A stretch of 64,000 nt of DNA. Source: Cranoglanis bouderius (lineage: Eukaryota > Chordata > Actinopteri > Siluriformes > Cranoglanididae). Position 1 is the stretch's first letter. The number at the start of each line of letters is the position of its first letter. Of the stretch, positions 1 through 11,212 are shown piece by piece. The notes beneath the pieces were generated by a model. That model made no database searches. It was not told the DNA's origin and saw only the letters and a list, made by a program, of their open reading frames with translations. The position numbers were made by a program, and so were the translations under genes. The stretch spans positions 19,266,074 through 19,330,073 of the forward strand of contig CM042540.1 in NCBI GenBank assembly GCA_023630585.1, read 5' to 3'.

Positions 1-190
1 AATTAGTTTGGTTAAGATGTTGGGCTACTGATCAGAAGGTCATGAGTTCAAACCTCAGCACCACCAATGCTGCCACTGTTGGGCCCTTGAGCAAGGCCCT
101 TAACCCACAACTGCTCAGATGTATAAATGAGATAAATGTAAGTTGCTCTGGATAAGGGCATCTGCCAAATGCCATAAATGTAAAAAAAAA
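1..190 (+). repeat. tRNA-derived SINE, cut by the window edge
   Basis: This is a short interspersed element. It has a box-B-like promoter segment (GAGTTCAAACCTC near 45-57) and then the tail motif 'gagcaaggcccttaaccc', ending in 'ctctggataagggcatctgc'. The same modules in the same order recur at 50065-50252, which is the support for calling it a family. The box A end is incomplete here because the window starts inside the element. The A-rich stretch at 181-192 is the probable 3' tail. Confidence 0.75.
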
Positions 191-983
191 AAGAGCCCTC
201 TTTTTTTCTTATTTAAGTGTTTTTTTCAGCCCATACATAAAGAAGTCCACGGCCTTAGAACATATTAAAAAGGCTGAGGGCAGGCCAGGAAAGTAAAAAT
301 ATATTGGATTCATAAGAATGGCTACCAGTCAGTATTTGCTTATTTTATTTATGTATTTATTTTTAGGTTTCATAGGCACTGATTATGTCCAGATGGCTCC
401 ACTTCAGTGACCTCGGATATGCCTCAGCAGACAAACTTTTTGATTTCTACACGTTCAACCCATATCACACAGAAGAACTGTGTGATAAGAGTGAGATGAG
501 ACGAAATGAGCCTAAATTCATACCTTATTAGACTTAAACAAACAGAAGGCAAATAAAAATAAGCAGGTCTGCTGGCGTAATTGAAGTGAACTAAGTAAAT
601 AACGTACATGATTCATTATGTACCAGACATGTATGCGTCAACAGCCATCTGCGATTTTCCAATTGTGCAGTGTCACCAGAGGTGAACAGCAAATGGCTTA
701 GCACAACAACAGTTACTCGATACTGAGAACAAGTTTTTACAAATATCTTTTGTCAAGGATGACTATGTGTGATGTACATTTTTTACCAGTGATGGGAATC
801 ATGCCAAACAACACATGCCAAACAACATAATTACTGTAGTCATAGTTGGAGGACAGGGAGTGGGTGTTCCTGTTAATTTCATCAGTGTTTACTGAAGCTT
901 GTCCCACTCAATTCCTTGCATACTCAATAAGAAATCAGTTCCAGAACAAATAAATAACAAAAAAAGACAATTTGGTAACACTG

Positions 984-986
<3 letters not shown>
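191..986. other. non-coding DNA, nothing recognised
   Basis: AT-rich single-copy-looking sequence. No coding signature, RNA gene or clear repeat was seen. Confidence 0.6.

Positions 987-1054
<68 letters not shown>
987..1054. repeat. (TG)34 microsatellite
   Basis: Uninterrupted TG dinucleotides over 68 bases. Open frames across it on both strands are poly-Val/Cys or poly-Thr/His artefacts. Confidence 0.98.
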
Positions 1055-1055
<1 letters not shown>

Positions 1056-1930
1056 CCCTTTTTCCCTTCATGTACCACTTCTATTCATACACCCACCTCA
1101 GAATAGAAGTCGTCACAGGAGGCAGCATGAGTACCAAATTTAGTAATGAGGGCTAATTTCTGGAAAATTGACATAATTAAAATGAACTTTGTTCATTGGG
1201 TCCAAGCTATAATGGATGTTTAATGGGACACTCTAGCTAAAACAACAAGAGTCCATAGAGCAAGATTTCCACCACATTGCTTAGCTACCATACATCAGTT
1301 TGGAAGTAGATTTGGTATGGATGTAAATTTTTAACGACTAGAAGCCCTTTTCTGGTTGGATATTTGTAAAGCTTTTTGCTAGCTCCCTCACTGTTTAATA
1401 TATAGAAAGGAGGAAACTGAATAGCTGCCTGGAAATGTAGGCTATAATTTGGCTAACTTGATTCTGATCTGCATTACAGTGGACAGCATGAATTGCTTCA
1501 GTGACATATAATGTTCGAACCTGATTATACAGAAGACCAAAGTGTGAAAAGAGCTAGGAAAAGCAAAAGGAGACTAAATTCTAATGTTATTAGCGTTAGG
1601 CTTAGTCCATACTAACATGGGTAAATCTGATTAATTCCTTTTGTCCTTCCACATTAAAATAATAGAATGACCATGCATCTATTTAAATCTGCTCTCCAAA
1701 TGGAATGAATCTGAAAACACTATGTTTATGTTCAGGTTTTCAAAACTAATAAAAATGGTGGAAATTGCATAAAGGTCATGGGTCAGACACAGACTGTGCA
1801 TGCCTTTTTCTCTCTTTGTCACGTTTCATTGTGGATGGGGAACTTTAACAGCATTTAAAAAATTTCCTATGAAAGTGTGGACCAAACAGAAAGCCAATAA
1901 TAATTATAATTATAATTAATTGTAAATGTG
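1055..1930. other. non-coding DNA, nothing recognised
   Basis: AT-rich sequence with a small TAATTA-type low-complexity patch near 1899-1920. No gene or repeat was recognised. Confidence 0.55.
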
Positions 1931-2558
1931 TATGATGTCCTTGGTGTATCTAGGACATATGAGGACTTTGGTGAAACTAGAATGTATGAGGTCATTGGTG
2001 TAACTGCCACGTACTAGATCATCGGTATAGCTACCATATAACATATCACTGGTGTAATTACCATGTGTAAGGTTATTGTTGTGTCTAGCATGTATGATGT
2101 CCGTGGTATAACTAACATGTGATGATTATGTTGTATCTAGGACATATGAGACCTTTGGTGTAACTACTACACATGATGTCACTAGCAGGTATGAGGTCGT
2201 TGTTGTTACTACCACATATGATGTCCTTGGTGTATCTAGGACGTATGAGGTCGTTGACGCTACTATCACATATGAAATAATTGGTGTTACTAGCATGTGG
2301 GATGGCCTTGATGTGACTACCACATAGAATGTCATTGGTGTATTAAGAACGTAGGAGTCCATTGGCGTTACTGTCACCTATGAGGTCACATAGTAGAACG
2401 AGGTAATTGGTGTCACTAGCACACACGAGATCCTTGGTGTAACTACATCATATGATGTCCTCGGTGTATCTAGAACGTATGAGGACTTGGGTCCAACTAG
2501 GATGTATGAGGTCATTGGTGTAACCGCCACATACATGGTCATTGGTATAGCTACCATA
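1931..2558. repeat. 27-bp minisatellite, left part
   Basis: About 22 degenerate units of roughly 27 bases, alternating between forms such as 'atgatgtccttggtgtatct' and 'atgaggtcattggtgtaact'. A block of four consecutive units at 1931-2041 recurs in the same order at 2451-2558, so there is also a higher-order duplication about 520 bases apart. The array resumes at 4186 on the other side of a Tc1 insertion. Because 27 is a multiple of three, a false open frame of 9-residue repeats runs on the minus strand at 2126-2377. Confidence 0.9.
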
Positions 2559-2560
2559 TA

Positions 2561-4183
2561 CAGTATCTCACAAAAGTGAGTACACCCCTCACATTTTTGT
2601 AAATATTTTATTATATCTTTTCATGGGACAATACTGAAGAAATGACACTTTGCTACAATGTAGTGAGTGTACAGCTTGTATAACAGTGTAAATTTGCTGT
2701 CCCCTCAAAAAAACTCAACACACAGCCATTAATGTCTAAACCGCTGGCAACAAAAGTGAGTACACCCCTCACATTTTTGTAAATATTTTATTATATCTTT
2801 TCATGGGACAACACTGAAGAAATGACACTTTGCTACAATGTAGTGAGTGTACAGCTTGTATAACAGTGTAAATTTGCTGTCCCCTCAAAAAAATGTCCAA
2901 ATTGGGCCTAATTAGCCATTTTCCTTCCCCGGTATCATGTGACTCATTAGTGTTACAAGGTCTCAGGTATGAATGGGGAGCAGGTGTGTTAAGTTTGGTG
3001 TTATCGCTCTCACACTCTGTCATACTGGTCACTGGAAGTTCAACATGGCACCTCATGGCAAAAAACTCTCTGAGGATCTGAAAAAAAGACTTGTTGCTCT
3101 ACATAAAGATGGCCTAGGTTATAAGAAGATTGCCAACACCCTGAAACTGAGCTGTAGCACAGTGGCCAAGACCATACAGTGGTTTAACAGGACAGTTTCC
3201 ACTCAGGACCGTTCAACTGCTGCAGAGGTTGAAGTTGAGCCTGTCAGTGCTCAGACCATACACCGCACACTGCATCAAATTGGTCTGCATGGCTGTCATC
3301 CCAGAAGGAAGCCTCTTCTAAACATGATGCAAAAGAAAGCATCAGTTTGCTGAAGACAAGCAGGCTAAGGACATGGATTACTGGAACCATGTCCTGTGGT
3401 CCGATGAGACCAAGATAAACTTATTTGGTTCAGATGGTGTCAAGTGTGTGTGGCAGCAACCAGGTGAGGAGTACAAAGACAAATGTGTCTTGCCTACAGT
3501 CAAGCATGGTGGTGGGTGTGTCATGGTCTGGGGCTGCATGAGTGCTGCCGGCACTGAGGAGTGTACTGTGACATGTACTGTGACATACTGAAGCAGAGCA
3601 TGATCCCCTCCCTTCGGAAACTGGGCCGCAGGGCAGTATTCCAACATGATAACGACCCCAAACACACCTCCAAGACGACCACTGCCTTGCTAAAGAAGCT
3701 GAGGGTAAAGGTGATGGACTGGCCAAGCATGTCTCCAGACCTAAACCCTATTGAGCATCTGTGGGGCATCCTCAAACAGAAGGTGGAGGACCGCAAGGTC
3801 TCTAACATCCACCAGCTCTGTGATGTCGTCATGGAGGAGTGGAAGAGGACTCCAGTGGCAACCTTTGAAGCTCTGGTGAACTCCATGCCCAACAGGGTTA
3901 AGGCAGTGCTGGAAAATAATGGTGGCCACAAAAAATATTGACACTTTGGGCCCAATTTGGACATTTTCACTTAGGGGTGTACTCACTTTTGTTGCCAGCG
4001 GTTTAGACATTAATGGCTCTGTGAGTTATTTTGAGGGGACAGCAAATTTACACTGGTATACAAGCTGTACACTCACTACTTTACATTGTAGCAAAGTGTC
4101 ATTTCGTCAGTGTTGTCCCATGAAAAGATATAATAAAATATTTACAAAAATGTGAGGGGTGTACTCACTTTTGTGAGATACTG
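2561..4183 (+). mobile_element. Tc1/mariner transposon (Tc1-like), TA-flanked, inactive
   Basis: A 1623-bp element bounded by TA dinucleotides (2559-2560 and 4184-4185). The ends read CAGTATCTCACAAAAGTGAG at left and the reverse complement at right. The long terminal inverted repeats span roughly 2561-2773 and 3970-4183. Each contains the outer and inner copies of 'aaaagtgagtacacccct', the IR/DR arrangement typical of fish Tc1 families. The left arm carries an extra 180-bp tandem duplication (2578-2757 against 2758-2890). The transposase inside is broken, so the copy cannot act autonomously. Confidence 0.96.
3045..3941 (+). pseudogene. broken Tc1 transposase (DD34E)
   Basis: Decayed transposase. 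The likely start is the ATG at 3045 (MAPHGKKLSEDLKKR...), followed by a paired-like helix-turn-helix (GYKKIANTLKLS). The middle is damaged: a deletion before 'AEVEVEPVSAQT', a frameshift between 3353 and 3373, then the catalytic core in another frame (WSDETKINLFGSDG). A further deletion with a 12-bp duplication of TGTACTGTGACA (3562-3573 and 3574-3585) shifts frame again. The last third is open to a stop at 3939-3941. The three catalytic residues are still visible: Asp in WSDET (3403-3405), Asp in QHDNDPKH (3648-3650) and Glu in DLNPIEHLWG (3753-3755). The last two are separated by 34 residues, which defines the DD34E Tc1 class. Not a host gene. Confidence 0.95.
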
Positions 4184-4185
4184 TA

Positions 4186-4350
4186 AGAGATCATTTGGTG
4201 TAATTACCACATGTAAGGTCCTTGGTGTAACTAACACATAAGAGTTCACTGATGTAACTACCGTGTATGAAGTCATAGGTGTAACTAAGGCACACGTCTT
4301 GGAGTTTCTAGCACTTATGATGTCTGGCATTCATGTCATTGGTGTGACCA
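4186..4350. repeat. 27-bp minisatellite, right part
   Basis: Continuation of the array that begins at 1931 (units such as 'ttggtgtaattaccacatgt'), displaced by the Tc1 element. The first units match the array copy at 2036-2075, so the pre-insertion order can be read directly. Confidence 0.85.
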
Positions 4351-5822
4351 GGCATCCTGGCCTTGCTACCAATCAGCTTGTCTGCCATATAATGCAGTCT
4401 TTCCCTGACAAATAGCAGCTGCAACAGGCCAGTGACAAGCTGTCAGAGCTAGTGAATGATGACAGGCCATAGCGCTGACACCTTTCACCTACAGCCACTG
4501 AGACGGAGCAGAAGGATGAAGGCCTGGCATGTCCCACAGCACATGCAAACACTCAAACGTGGCATATGATTGTAATCTCAGAAAAGCAGACCAGCTACCA
4601 TGGCTCATGTGCCCATAATACAAGCGCTAGTGATATTTTCAATTTCTTAGGCGCTTTCTTTGGGAAACAGTGCGAGCCGTGTCACGATGATTCATCACAC
4701 TAGATAATGCAGCTTCTGCTAATGAGTCTCTGGATGACACAGCTGTCTGTGTCCTGGTTATCGAGTGATGTTTGTTTTTTATTCCCTAAACTGAAAGAAT
4801 CGAGTAGCATTGGAGTATACTGGCTTGTTATTGAGCTATAGTAAACATTCAGTTTAACGTTTCAGTTTAACGAGAACGTTATGTACTGTGGCATGTGCTG
4901 TGAGTTTGAATTGAGTAAGTTTCGTGGCACGGTGAGTGTTCCGAGTTTTGGCCCTCTTGGGGGAAAAATACCCACCTGCTAGACAAGCTTATGTAACGTC
5001 CATCATTTGGCAATGTTTTACGATTTCCTCAGCTCCAGGATGATGCCATGCGCTCTCATTACTACCCTTAATGTGTCCATGTCAGGTATTCGGAGACATT
5101 TCTGCATTTACATACAGGATATAGTTTTAAAAAGTGTTCTAAACAATTATGTCATAGGAGAAAATATTATAACAGTATATAGTAAAAAAAAAATCAAAAA
5201 GTGTTTGTCTAATAGAGCTGAATGTTTTACTGTCTATACTGAAATCCAATCACAACTGGGGCACCAGACCCTGCTTAGGTCATGCCGCGACTTCAATATT
5301 CTAGCGACTGATTGTCAAAGTATATAATTGCATTGCTCATACACATGAAAAGAGTACACCCTACCCTCCTTCACAAATCAAGGTCAGCTGTTTAATGATA
5401 GCTGTGTTTGTGACTCGTTCAATGCAGTTTCAGCTCTGTTTTTCCTTACCAAGTCCATTCATTTAACATCAAAAGCCTTTGAATGGGAATCACCGATGGC
5501 CTTGTTTTTGTCTCTATAGGACAACCCGTCCAATGAGAAGTTCTGTTCACAGATTCGCTTATTAGTTTGAAAAAAAACAAAAAAACAAAGCAAAAGAAAA
5601 CAAAAAAAACCCAGACTTCTTTACATTTTTTAGTCAAGCTTAGTCGAAAAACCTCACACCAGGCTGGGCTGCGACGTTGATTAAAGTGACTGTAAATCAA
5701 AGGGGAAAATATCAAGCAGTGCACTTCATTTTCTGTCTTATTCTCCACTCTCATGTCCTATCTTCCACTATTCAGAGCAAAAGCAGATTATAGCGAAAAA
5801 TAGGTCAAGTCAAGAGAAATTA
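4351..5822. other. non-coding DNA with one locally duplicated block
   Basis: No gene seen. The block at about 5151-5290 ('gtcataggagaaaatattat' through 'gggcaccagaccctgcttag') is about 80 percent alike by eye to 7172-7332, in the same orientation 2 kb away, so both are probably copies of one old interspersed repeat. Confidence 0.5.
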
Positions 5823-5827
5823 CTCTC

Positions 5828-5875
<48 letters not shown>
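5823..5875. repeat. (CT)n microsatellite
   Basis: CT dinucleotides, pure from 5831 with one interruption just before that. Confidence 0.97.
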
Positions 5876-5878
<3 letters not shown>

Positions 5879-6249
5879 TGCTGAGGTTCATGTAATTTAG
5901 TCGTTTAATCCAGTGTTTTACTGAGGTTTCTGTTATTGGACAAAATGCTTTTATTATTATTATTTTTAAGAAAAGCTAAAGAGGGAGAACCGAAAAAATG
6001 GCTATGCTTCATTTATAATAGGCCATTGTATTTGTAGCTAGGCCCATGTTATTGGGGGGGGGGGACTTATTCCATCCCGATAGTACCAATTAAGATCATA
6101 TAGGTTATGGAGGACAAGTTTATGAACATTATAAAGAGATTAGTCTGAGAACATACAGTATATAGCCGTATGAATGGCTACGTGTAGGTCTGCAGTTTCT
6201 CTTCAATGGCTTTGAGGGAATTATCACTGCTGATTAATTAGCCAGGCCC
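5876..6249. other. non-coding DNA, nothing recognised
   Basis: No coding or structural signal. It contains a run of about ten G at 6054-6063. Confidence 0.5.
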
Positions 6250-6257
6250 TGTGTGTG

Positions 6258-6295
<38 letters not shown>
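6250..6295. repeat. (GT)n microsatellite
   Basis: GT dinucleotides with one early interruption. Confidence 0.95.
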
Positions 6296-6296
<1 letters not shown>

Positions 6297-6443
6297 GGCC
6301 CTGACTCAGCAAAAGGCATGGGGAGTGGTGAAAACCGGCAGCTGTCAGTTGTTTTAATGAGGAAAGAGACCATATTAAAGATCAGCTGTATTGCTTAGCT
6401 ACAGCACTTTTCATTAGTGCCGCCCAATAACAAGGGCCGCAGG

Positions 6444-6508
6444 GTGTGTGTGTGTGTGTGTGTGTATGTCTGTATGTGTGCGTGTGCGTGTGTGTGTGTG
6501 TGTGTGTA
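6444..6508. repeat. interrupted (TG)n microsatellite
   Basis: TG array broken by TATG and CG units, which suggests an older, decaying array than its neighbour 150 bases upstream. Confidence 0.95.
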
Positions 6509-6569
6509 TTCCAAGACCATCCAATTTTTCAATTATTAAGCCTGTTCATGATACAAATAAGCAACTTTT

Positions 6570-6790
6570 GGCTCCCGAGTGGCGTAACAGAAAAGCAATT
6601 TGCCGTATTGTCAGGAGATCGTGAGTTTGAATCCCAACGACGGCATGGCAAGCCTAGAGAGCAGAATTGTCCGTACTCACAGGGTGGGAGAGGTAGCATA
6701 CTGTCTCTCCCGTGTCAATCAGACTGACACTAGCCAATCGTGGGCACCTGTGTACTCATGTGTGCGAAAGAGGGCAGATAGCAGATAGAG
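6570..6790 (+). repeat. tRNA-derived SINE, second type
   Basis: The head carries a box-A-like 'agtggcgtaacag' (about 6579-6591) and a box-B-like 'gtgagtttgaatccc' (about 6620-6634). The body ends in 'gtgtgcgaaagagggcagat'. A truncated copy of the body lies on the opposite strand at about 51835-51925, which supports a dispersed family distinct from the SINEs at 1 and 12506. Confidence 0.7.
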
Positions 6791-9257
6791 TGCAGTCCGA
6801 AAAGTTTGACTTTGCCTGTCTTACTTTGCAAGCACGCTTGGTAGATTTTGTTTGATAGGGAAGAATGGGGGGGGGGGACCTTTTATAAACAGTGAAGTAT
6901 AAAATATCTTTCGTTAAAACTGCAAAATAAAATGTTCCAACACGTTTTGACCAAGCCAGCATTTGTAGCTCCCTAACCCACACATGGGAAGAGTTTCAAT
7001 AGTACAATAGCACTACATCCACTTTAACCGAAAGCCTGCTTTTAAGGCACTGGTAGCGCACTCAGATATAGCTCACAGACTGGAGTCCCGCTCAGTCGAC
7101 TCTTGTTACAGTGATTCCCAATGGACATCTTTTTTATAATAACCTGAAATAAAGAGACTGGAGAGCGATAGCGTCATAGGAGAAGATATTATAACGGTAC
7201 ATTGTAAAAATACATAGTATTTTTGTAAAAGTACATAAATAAAAATCTAAAAGTGTCTAATAGAGGTGAATGTTTTAGTGTCTATATAGAAATCCAATCA
7301 CAATTGGGGCACCGGCCCATGTTTAGGTCTGCAACACTTTATCACACATCCATGACCAAAAAAAAAAAAAAATCATAAATTCATTAGCTAGCTCACTGGG
7401 CAAGTAAAATCTCCAGAGTGTTACTAATGTTTTAATTGATAGTTAGCATAACATAATAACATATGGTGAGCTAATTAGCTAGTTGAGCCCATTAATGTCC
7501 AGACTAAGGGACATGATTTAATCAACTTTTAACAAAGTTTCTGATGTTGCACTTTGTGTTCGTGCCCTTAAGAACAGGTCATATGAAAGATGACTAGAAG
7601 GTGTATAAAAGATATTCCACGTACCTGATTTACAAAAGACTGTCAGTCATCCATTCACCGCTAATTAAATCACCTAATACCCTGTAAATTGCTGTGCTGA
7701 CAGAAAGGCGCGCCTCGGACGACGCGTGTAGTGCAGCAGGCGGTGGGTTTTTGACACGTGTGCTATAGTTACATAGTTATCGCATAGAGCTGAGCTATAT
7801 GGCAATATAATATCAATGTTGTGATAAAATAGTCACAATAGGCTTTTCTGAAATATCACAGATTACAGTTATCGGCTGATTTGATGTTAAAATTTTGCGC
7901 TCAATCTTGAAATTTGCAAAATGTTCAGATTAAATATTCAATACTTCAGCTTTGTAGACATTAAATGAATACATTTTTTGTGTTTTTGTTTTTTTTTTAA
8001 ATGCAACAATATTGATTTGCTGGCAGTTTGTAAGCAATCATATGTATCGCGATACATATCATGTATCAAAGAAATGCTTTCGAGATTTGATATTTTTTCC
8101 TCACACCACCATGATGTCCATTAAGTTTATAGCTAGAGTTAGCTATTAACATTAAGTATAGCTATGTACCAAATGAAAACATTTGTTTTTCTTAAGTAAA
8201 TAAGGAGGGTTTTTTTTTTCTTTTTCTGTTTGTTGAACATACTTGTCTGCCAGGCAACAACGGGGAAAAAAACAACAACTAATAGCCCAGAACTCAGAGT
8301 TGCTTATTCCACATTTCCAGGATAGTGATTTATCCACCCTTGTATACAGTGTAGCCGTACAACTGGAGTTTAAAGGCCCAGCTTCAAGCTAGTAATGAAT
8401 TGTTTATGAACATGTTCTCATTCATTTGTAATTCCTTGCTCTTTGACTAAATGTTCCATACTTTGACCCTACGCAAATAGTTTATTGGTGGATACATATT
8501 CATAGTTGTAGCCTGCATTAGAAGCATTAAGTGTATAACAGGCCTTGGCGGTCAAGACAATATTTCTTTCTTTTTATTTTTTTTTATAATAATGGCTAAT
8601 AAACTCAATTTTAGTATTCATAATAATTCTGTCATAATCATTCAAGCCCAGTGCAGAGCGACAGCCTCAAAGACATTTTGTGCATACATTTAAATAGGTC
8701 TTCAAACAGTCTTCTAAAGGAGCAGGCTACTTATGGAGAAGAAGGAAAAAAAAACTTTCCCTAAGCCCCTTTGATGCAGTTCAACATGAATAATTGAAGC
8801 ACCCTTCTTGCACATCGGGACCTCATCAGAGGAGCTTTGGTGTAATTATGCCGAGCATACAGCCTTTTGTTGCAGGCCCATATTGAGGGGTGGCGATGTT
8901 AGGACCTTTTACACAGACATTAAAACGCAGAGGGGGCCAAAGTGGAGCAGACACAAACAGATGTATTTGGATCAGGATCGTTAGCAAAAGTGTGTAGCAG
9001 TCAAACCCCGTCCTTATTTCGGGAGCTGATGGGAACCGGACAGATGGCAGAGAAGGTTTGCGATGGGGTCGAGTGGATGAGCTCAACATGTTGCACTTGG
9101 TTTTATACATGGCTTTATGGATGATTGGACACTAATACTTTTGACTGTGCCACTATAATTTGCTTATTTGGACAGGACAGGCAGTCCAAAGAAAATATAT
9201 TATAATCAATTTAAAAGACATATGATATAAGTAAGCATTCAAAGGTATTTCTTTAAA
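6791..9257. other. non-coding DNA with weak old repeats
   Basis: No gene seen. It holds a G9 run near 6868, the partner (7172-7332) of the 5151-5290 block, and an AT-rich patch at about 7795-8100 with TATCGCGATA-type motifs that resembles a common degenerate fish repeat. 'cgtgtagtgcagcaggcggt' at about 7725 recurs in near-identical form at about 57986, so a further old dispersed repeat may be present. Confidence 0.4.
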
Positions 9258-9707
9258 CACTATATCGCCAAAGGTTTGTAGATACCTGACCATCATGTGC
9301 TTTTTGAGCATCCCATTCCAGATTTAGTTCCCGTTTTCCTGTTATCATAACCTCCACTCTACATTTTATAGCGTGGCTGTGGGGATTTGTCCTTTCCAGC
9401 CACAAGAGCATTAGTGAGGTCAAGCACCGATGTCGGGTGAGTACGCCTGGGGTGCATTCGGTGTTCCAGTTCATCTCAAAGTGTTTTCAGTAGGGTTGAG
9501 GTCAAGACTCTGTGCAGGCCGCTCAAGTTCTTCCGCTCCAACCTTGGCAAAACATGTCTTGGAACAGGTTTGGGACTCTTAGTTCCAGAGAAGGGAAATT
9601 GTAATTCTACAGCATACAGAGACATTTTATACAATTGTGTGCTTCCAAATTTGTGGCAACAGTTTCAGGAAGAACCACATATGGGTGTGATGGTCACAAG
9701 TATAGTG
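9258..9707. mobile_element. non-autonomous TIR element (Tc1-like family fragment)
   Basis: The left end is CACTATATCGCCAAAGGTTT. The right end is the inverse of the related end seen at 16718 ('cactataaggccaaaagtat'). The middle ('ggttgaggtcaagactctgt') matches the antisense of a Tc1-type transposase region I recognise from fish genomes. The 450-bp copy therefore looks like two end fragments joined by internal deletion. No open transposase remains. Confidence 0.6.
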
Positions 9708-10744
9708 TATTTAATTGTGAATGTGTGTACATTAAGTAAAGAATAAAACACAGTGTGTTCTGGGGTGCTATTATAGGAAAATAATCAACAACTGGTTGGT
9801 GGTATGTGACCAGAGGCAAAGCGGAGTTGTTGTTACAACTCCTTATTGTTGTGGCGTATAATTCTGCAATTGTAAGGCAGCTGAAGCTTGAAGCTCGTAA
9901 TTTATCCTGTTGTTTACCTTACAATTCAATTTCTAAGCCAAAAAAAGTTATTTTCCTCTGTTAAACTCTGATTAAGAACTACAAATATCACAGCATGCCT
10001 GTAAGTATATTTGTGGCAATATACTAATGTTAGAATCATTATATCCTGACACGGTGGGAAGGAGGACGGGGTTCCATTTTAAGCCTGAAGCCTGACTCTA
10101 ATTGATGCTGTGAGCTTCTAAAATGGTCGCAACCATGCTTTAACCGTGAAGCGTGAATATAATTGATTCAGTGAGATTCGAAAAACGGAGATTCGCCTTG
10201 CTTCACTGCAAAAAAGTGTAGCTGTAGAAGAGTTCTTCTCAAACAGTCAGCTACCAGAGAGGGAAGATTTGAAGTTTTAACCTCGCTTTCTTCCTCATTT
10301 TTCACTGAGGGCTGAACCAAGGTAAAGCCGTCAGCTCTCGAGCCGTTAATCTCCCTTTCGTGCCTCTTATCACCATGACAGGGAATGAGAGATGTGATAG
10401 ACTGCTCCACAAGAAGCGCAAGAATCCTGTTGACAAAAGTGCCACACTGTTTATCCTACTGCTTAGCGTTCCCCCCTCGCTAAAGCCTGGAATGCACACA
10501 CAATTGAAAGTGGTTTCTTACATGCCAAGAGGACGAGCGGGAAGGACGTTTGTGAAAAACGTTTTCAAAGACGCACTTCAGAAGATATCCCTGTGCTCTA
10601 GGGCCTGATTTATGAGGAGTACATTTTGCTAGATGTTATGCTAATATCATGGAATAATGATAGACATCTAATGTAATAAATCAGTCAAATCCTGTTAGCA
10701 TGGAAAATGGATTCAGGTCTTGCTTAGTAGCGTCTAGGATAATA
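9708..10744. other. non-coding DNA, nothing recognised
   Basis: Mixed-composition sequence without a convincing reading frame. A short direct repeat ('aagcctgaag', 'gcgtgaatataattgatt') lies around 10080-10175. Confidence 0.45.
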
Positions 10745-10745
10745 T

Positions 10746-11212
10746 TAGGGGTGTAGCAGGGGGAAAAAATGCATTATTTGAAATAATGTATTGAAATGTG
10801 TTCTAAAGAGATGGGAATACAGATATGAATACGAGGAGCACTATTACTTTTTTATGGGGCATCTGGGATTCAGACAAACAAAAAAGTTGTGTGAGAGTTT
10901 TTACTTTCCTGCAGGCCTGAGCATCCAGTCAGATATGAAGCTTGCTGGAAAAAGAAAGACCATGTCTCTGCTGTGCAATGTGTGCACATCTCTAGTGCAA
11001 ACTCGAGTGATGTAGCTGAGGTTGAGGAACTGTCAATGGCAGTGCTGGCATTGATGCCTCAGGGATTTTTCCAGTGTTCCTGGGGGCAGAGTGGTAGGGT
11101 TCTTATTTAATTTAAAAAAAAAAAAAACAAAAAAAAAAACCTCTCAGTTTATGCCATACCCACTTCTGGTCAAGAGACAGATACAGATTGTGGCATTGCA
11201 TTACACCCCTAG
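10746..11212. mobile_element. short TIR repeat with TAGGGGTGTA ends (hAT-like, tentative)
   Basis: The left end TAGGGGTGTAGC (about 10747) and the right end TTACACCCCTA (about 11201) are inverted. This TIR type is widespread in fish non-autonomous hAT elements. Internal words ('gtgatgtagctgaggttgag', 'ggcagagtggtagggttc') recur near 33783 and 34456, so the family has at least one more decayed copy here. The A/C-rich run at 11113-11141 is probably secondary. Confidence 0.45.

Noticed and set aside
1931..2558. Regular repeats that might suggest a CRISPR-like array
   Set aside because: Units are contiguous and degenerate without unique spacers, in a vertebrate genome. It is a minisatellite.
3045..3941. 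Transposase frames as possible domesticated host genes
   Set aside because: Frameshifts and deletions in both Tc1 copies, with TIRs and TA flanks intact, show ordinary dead transposons.
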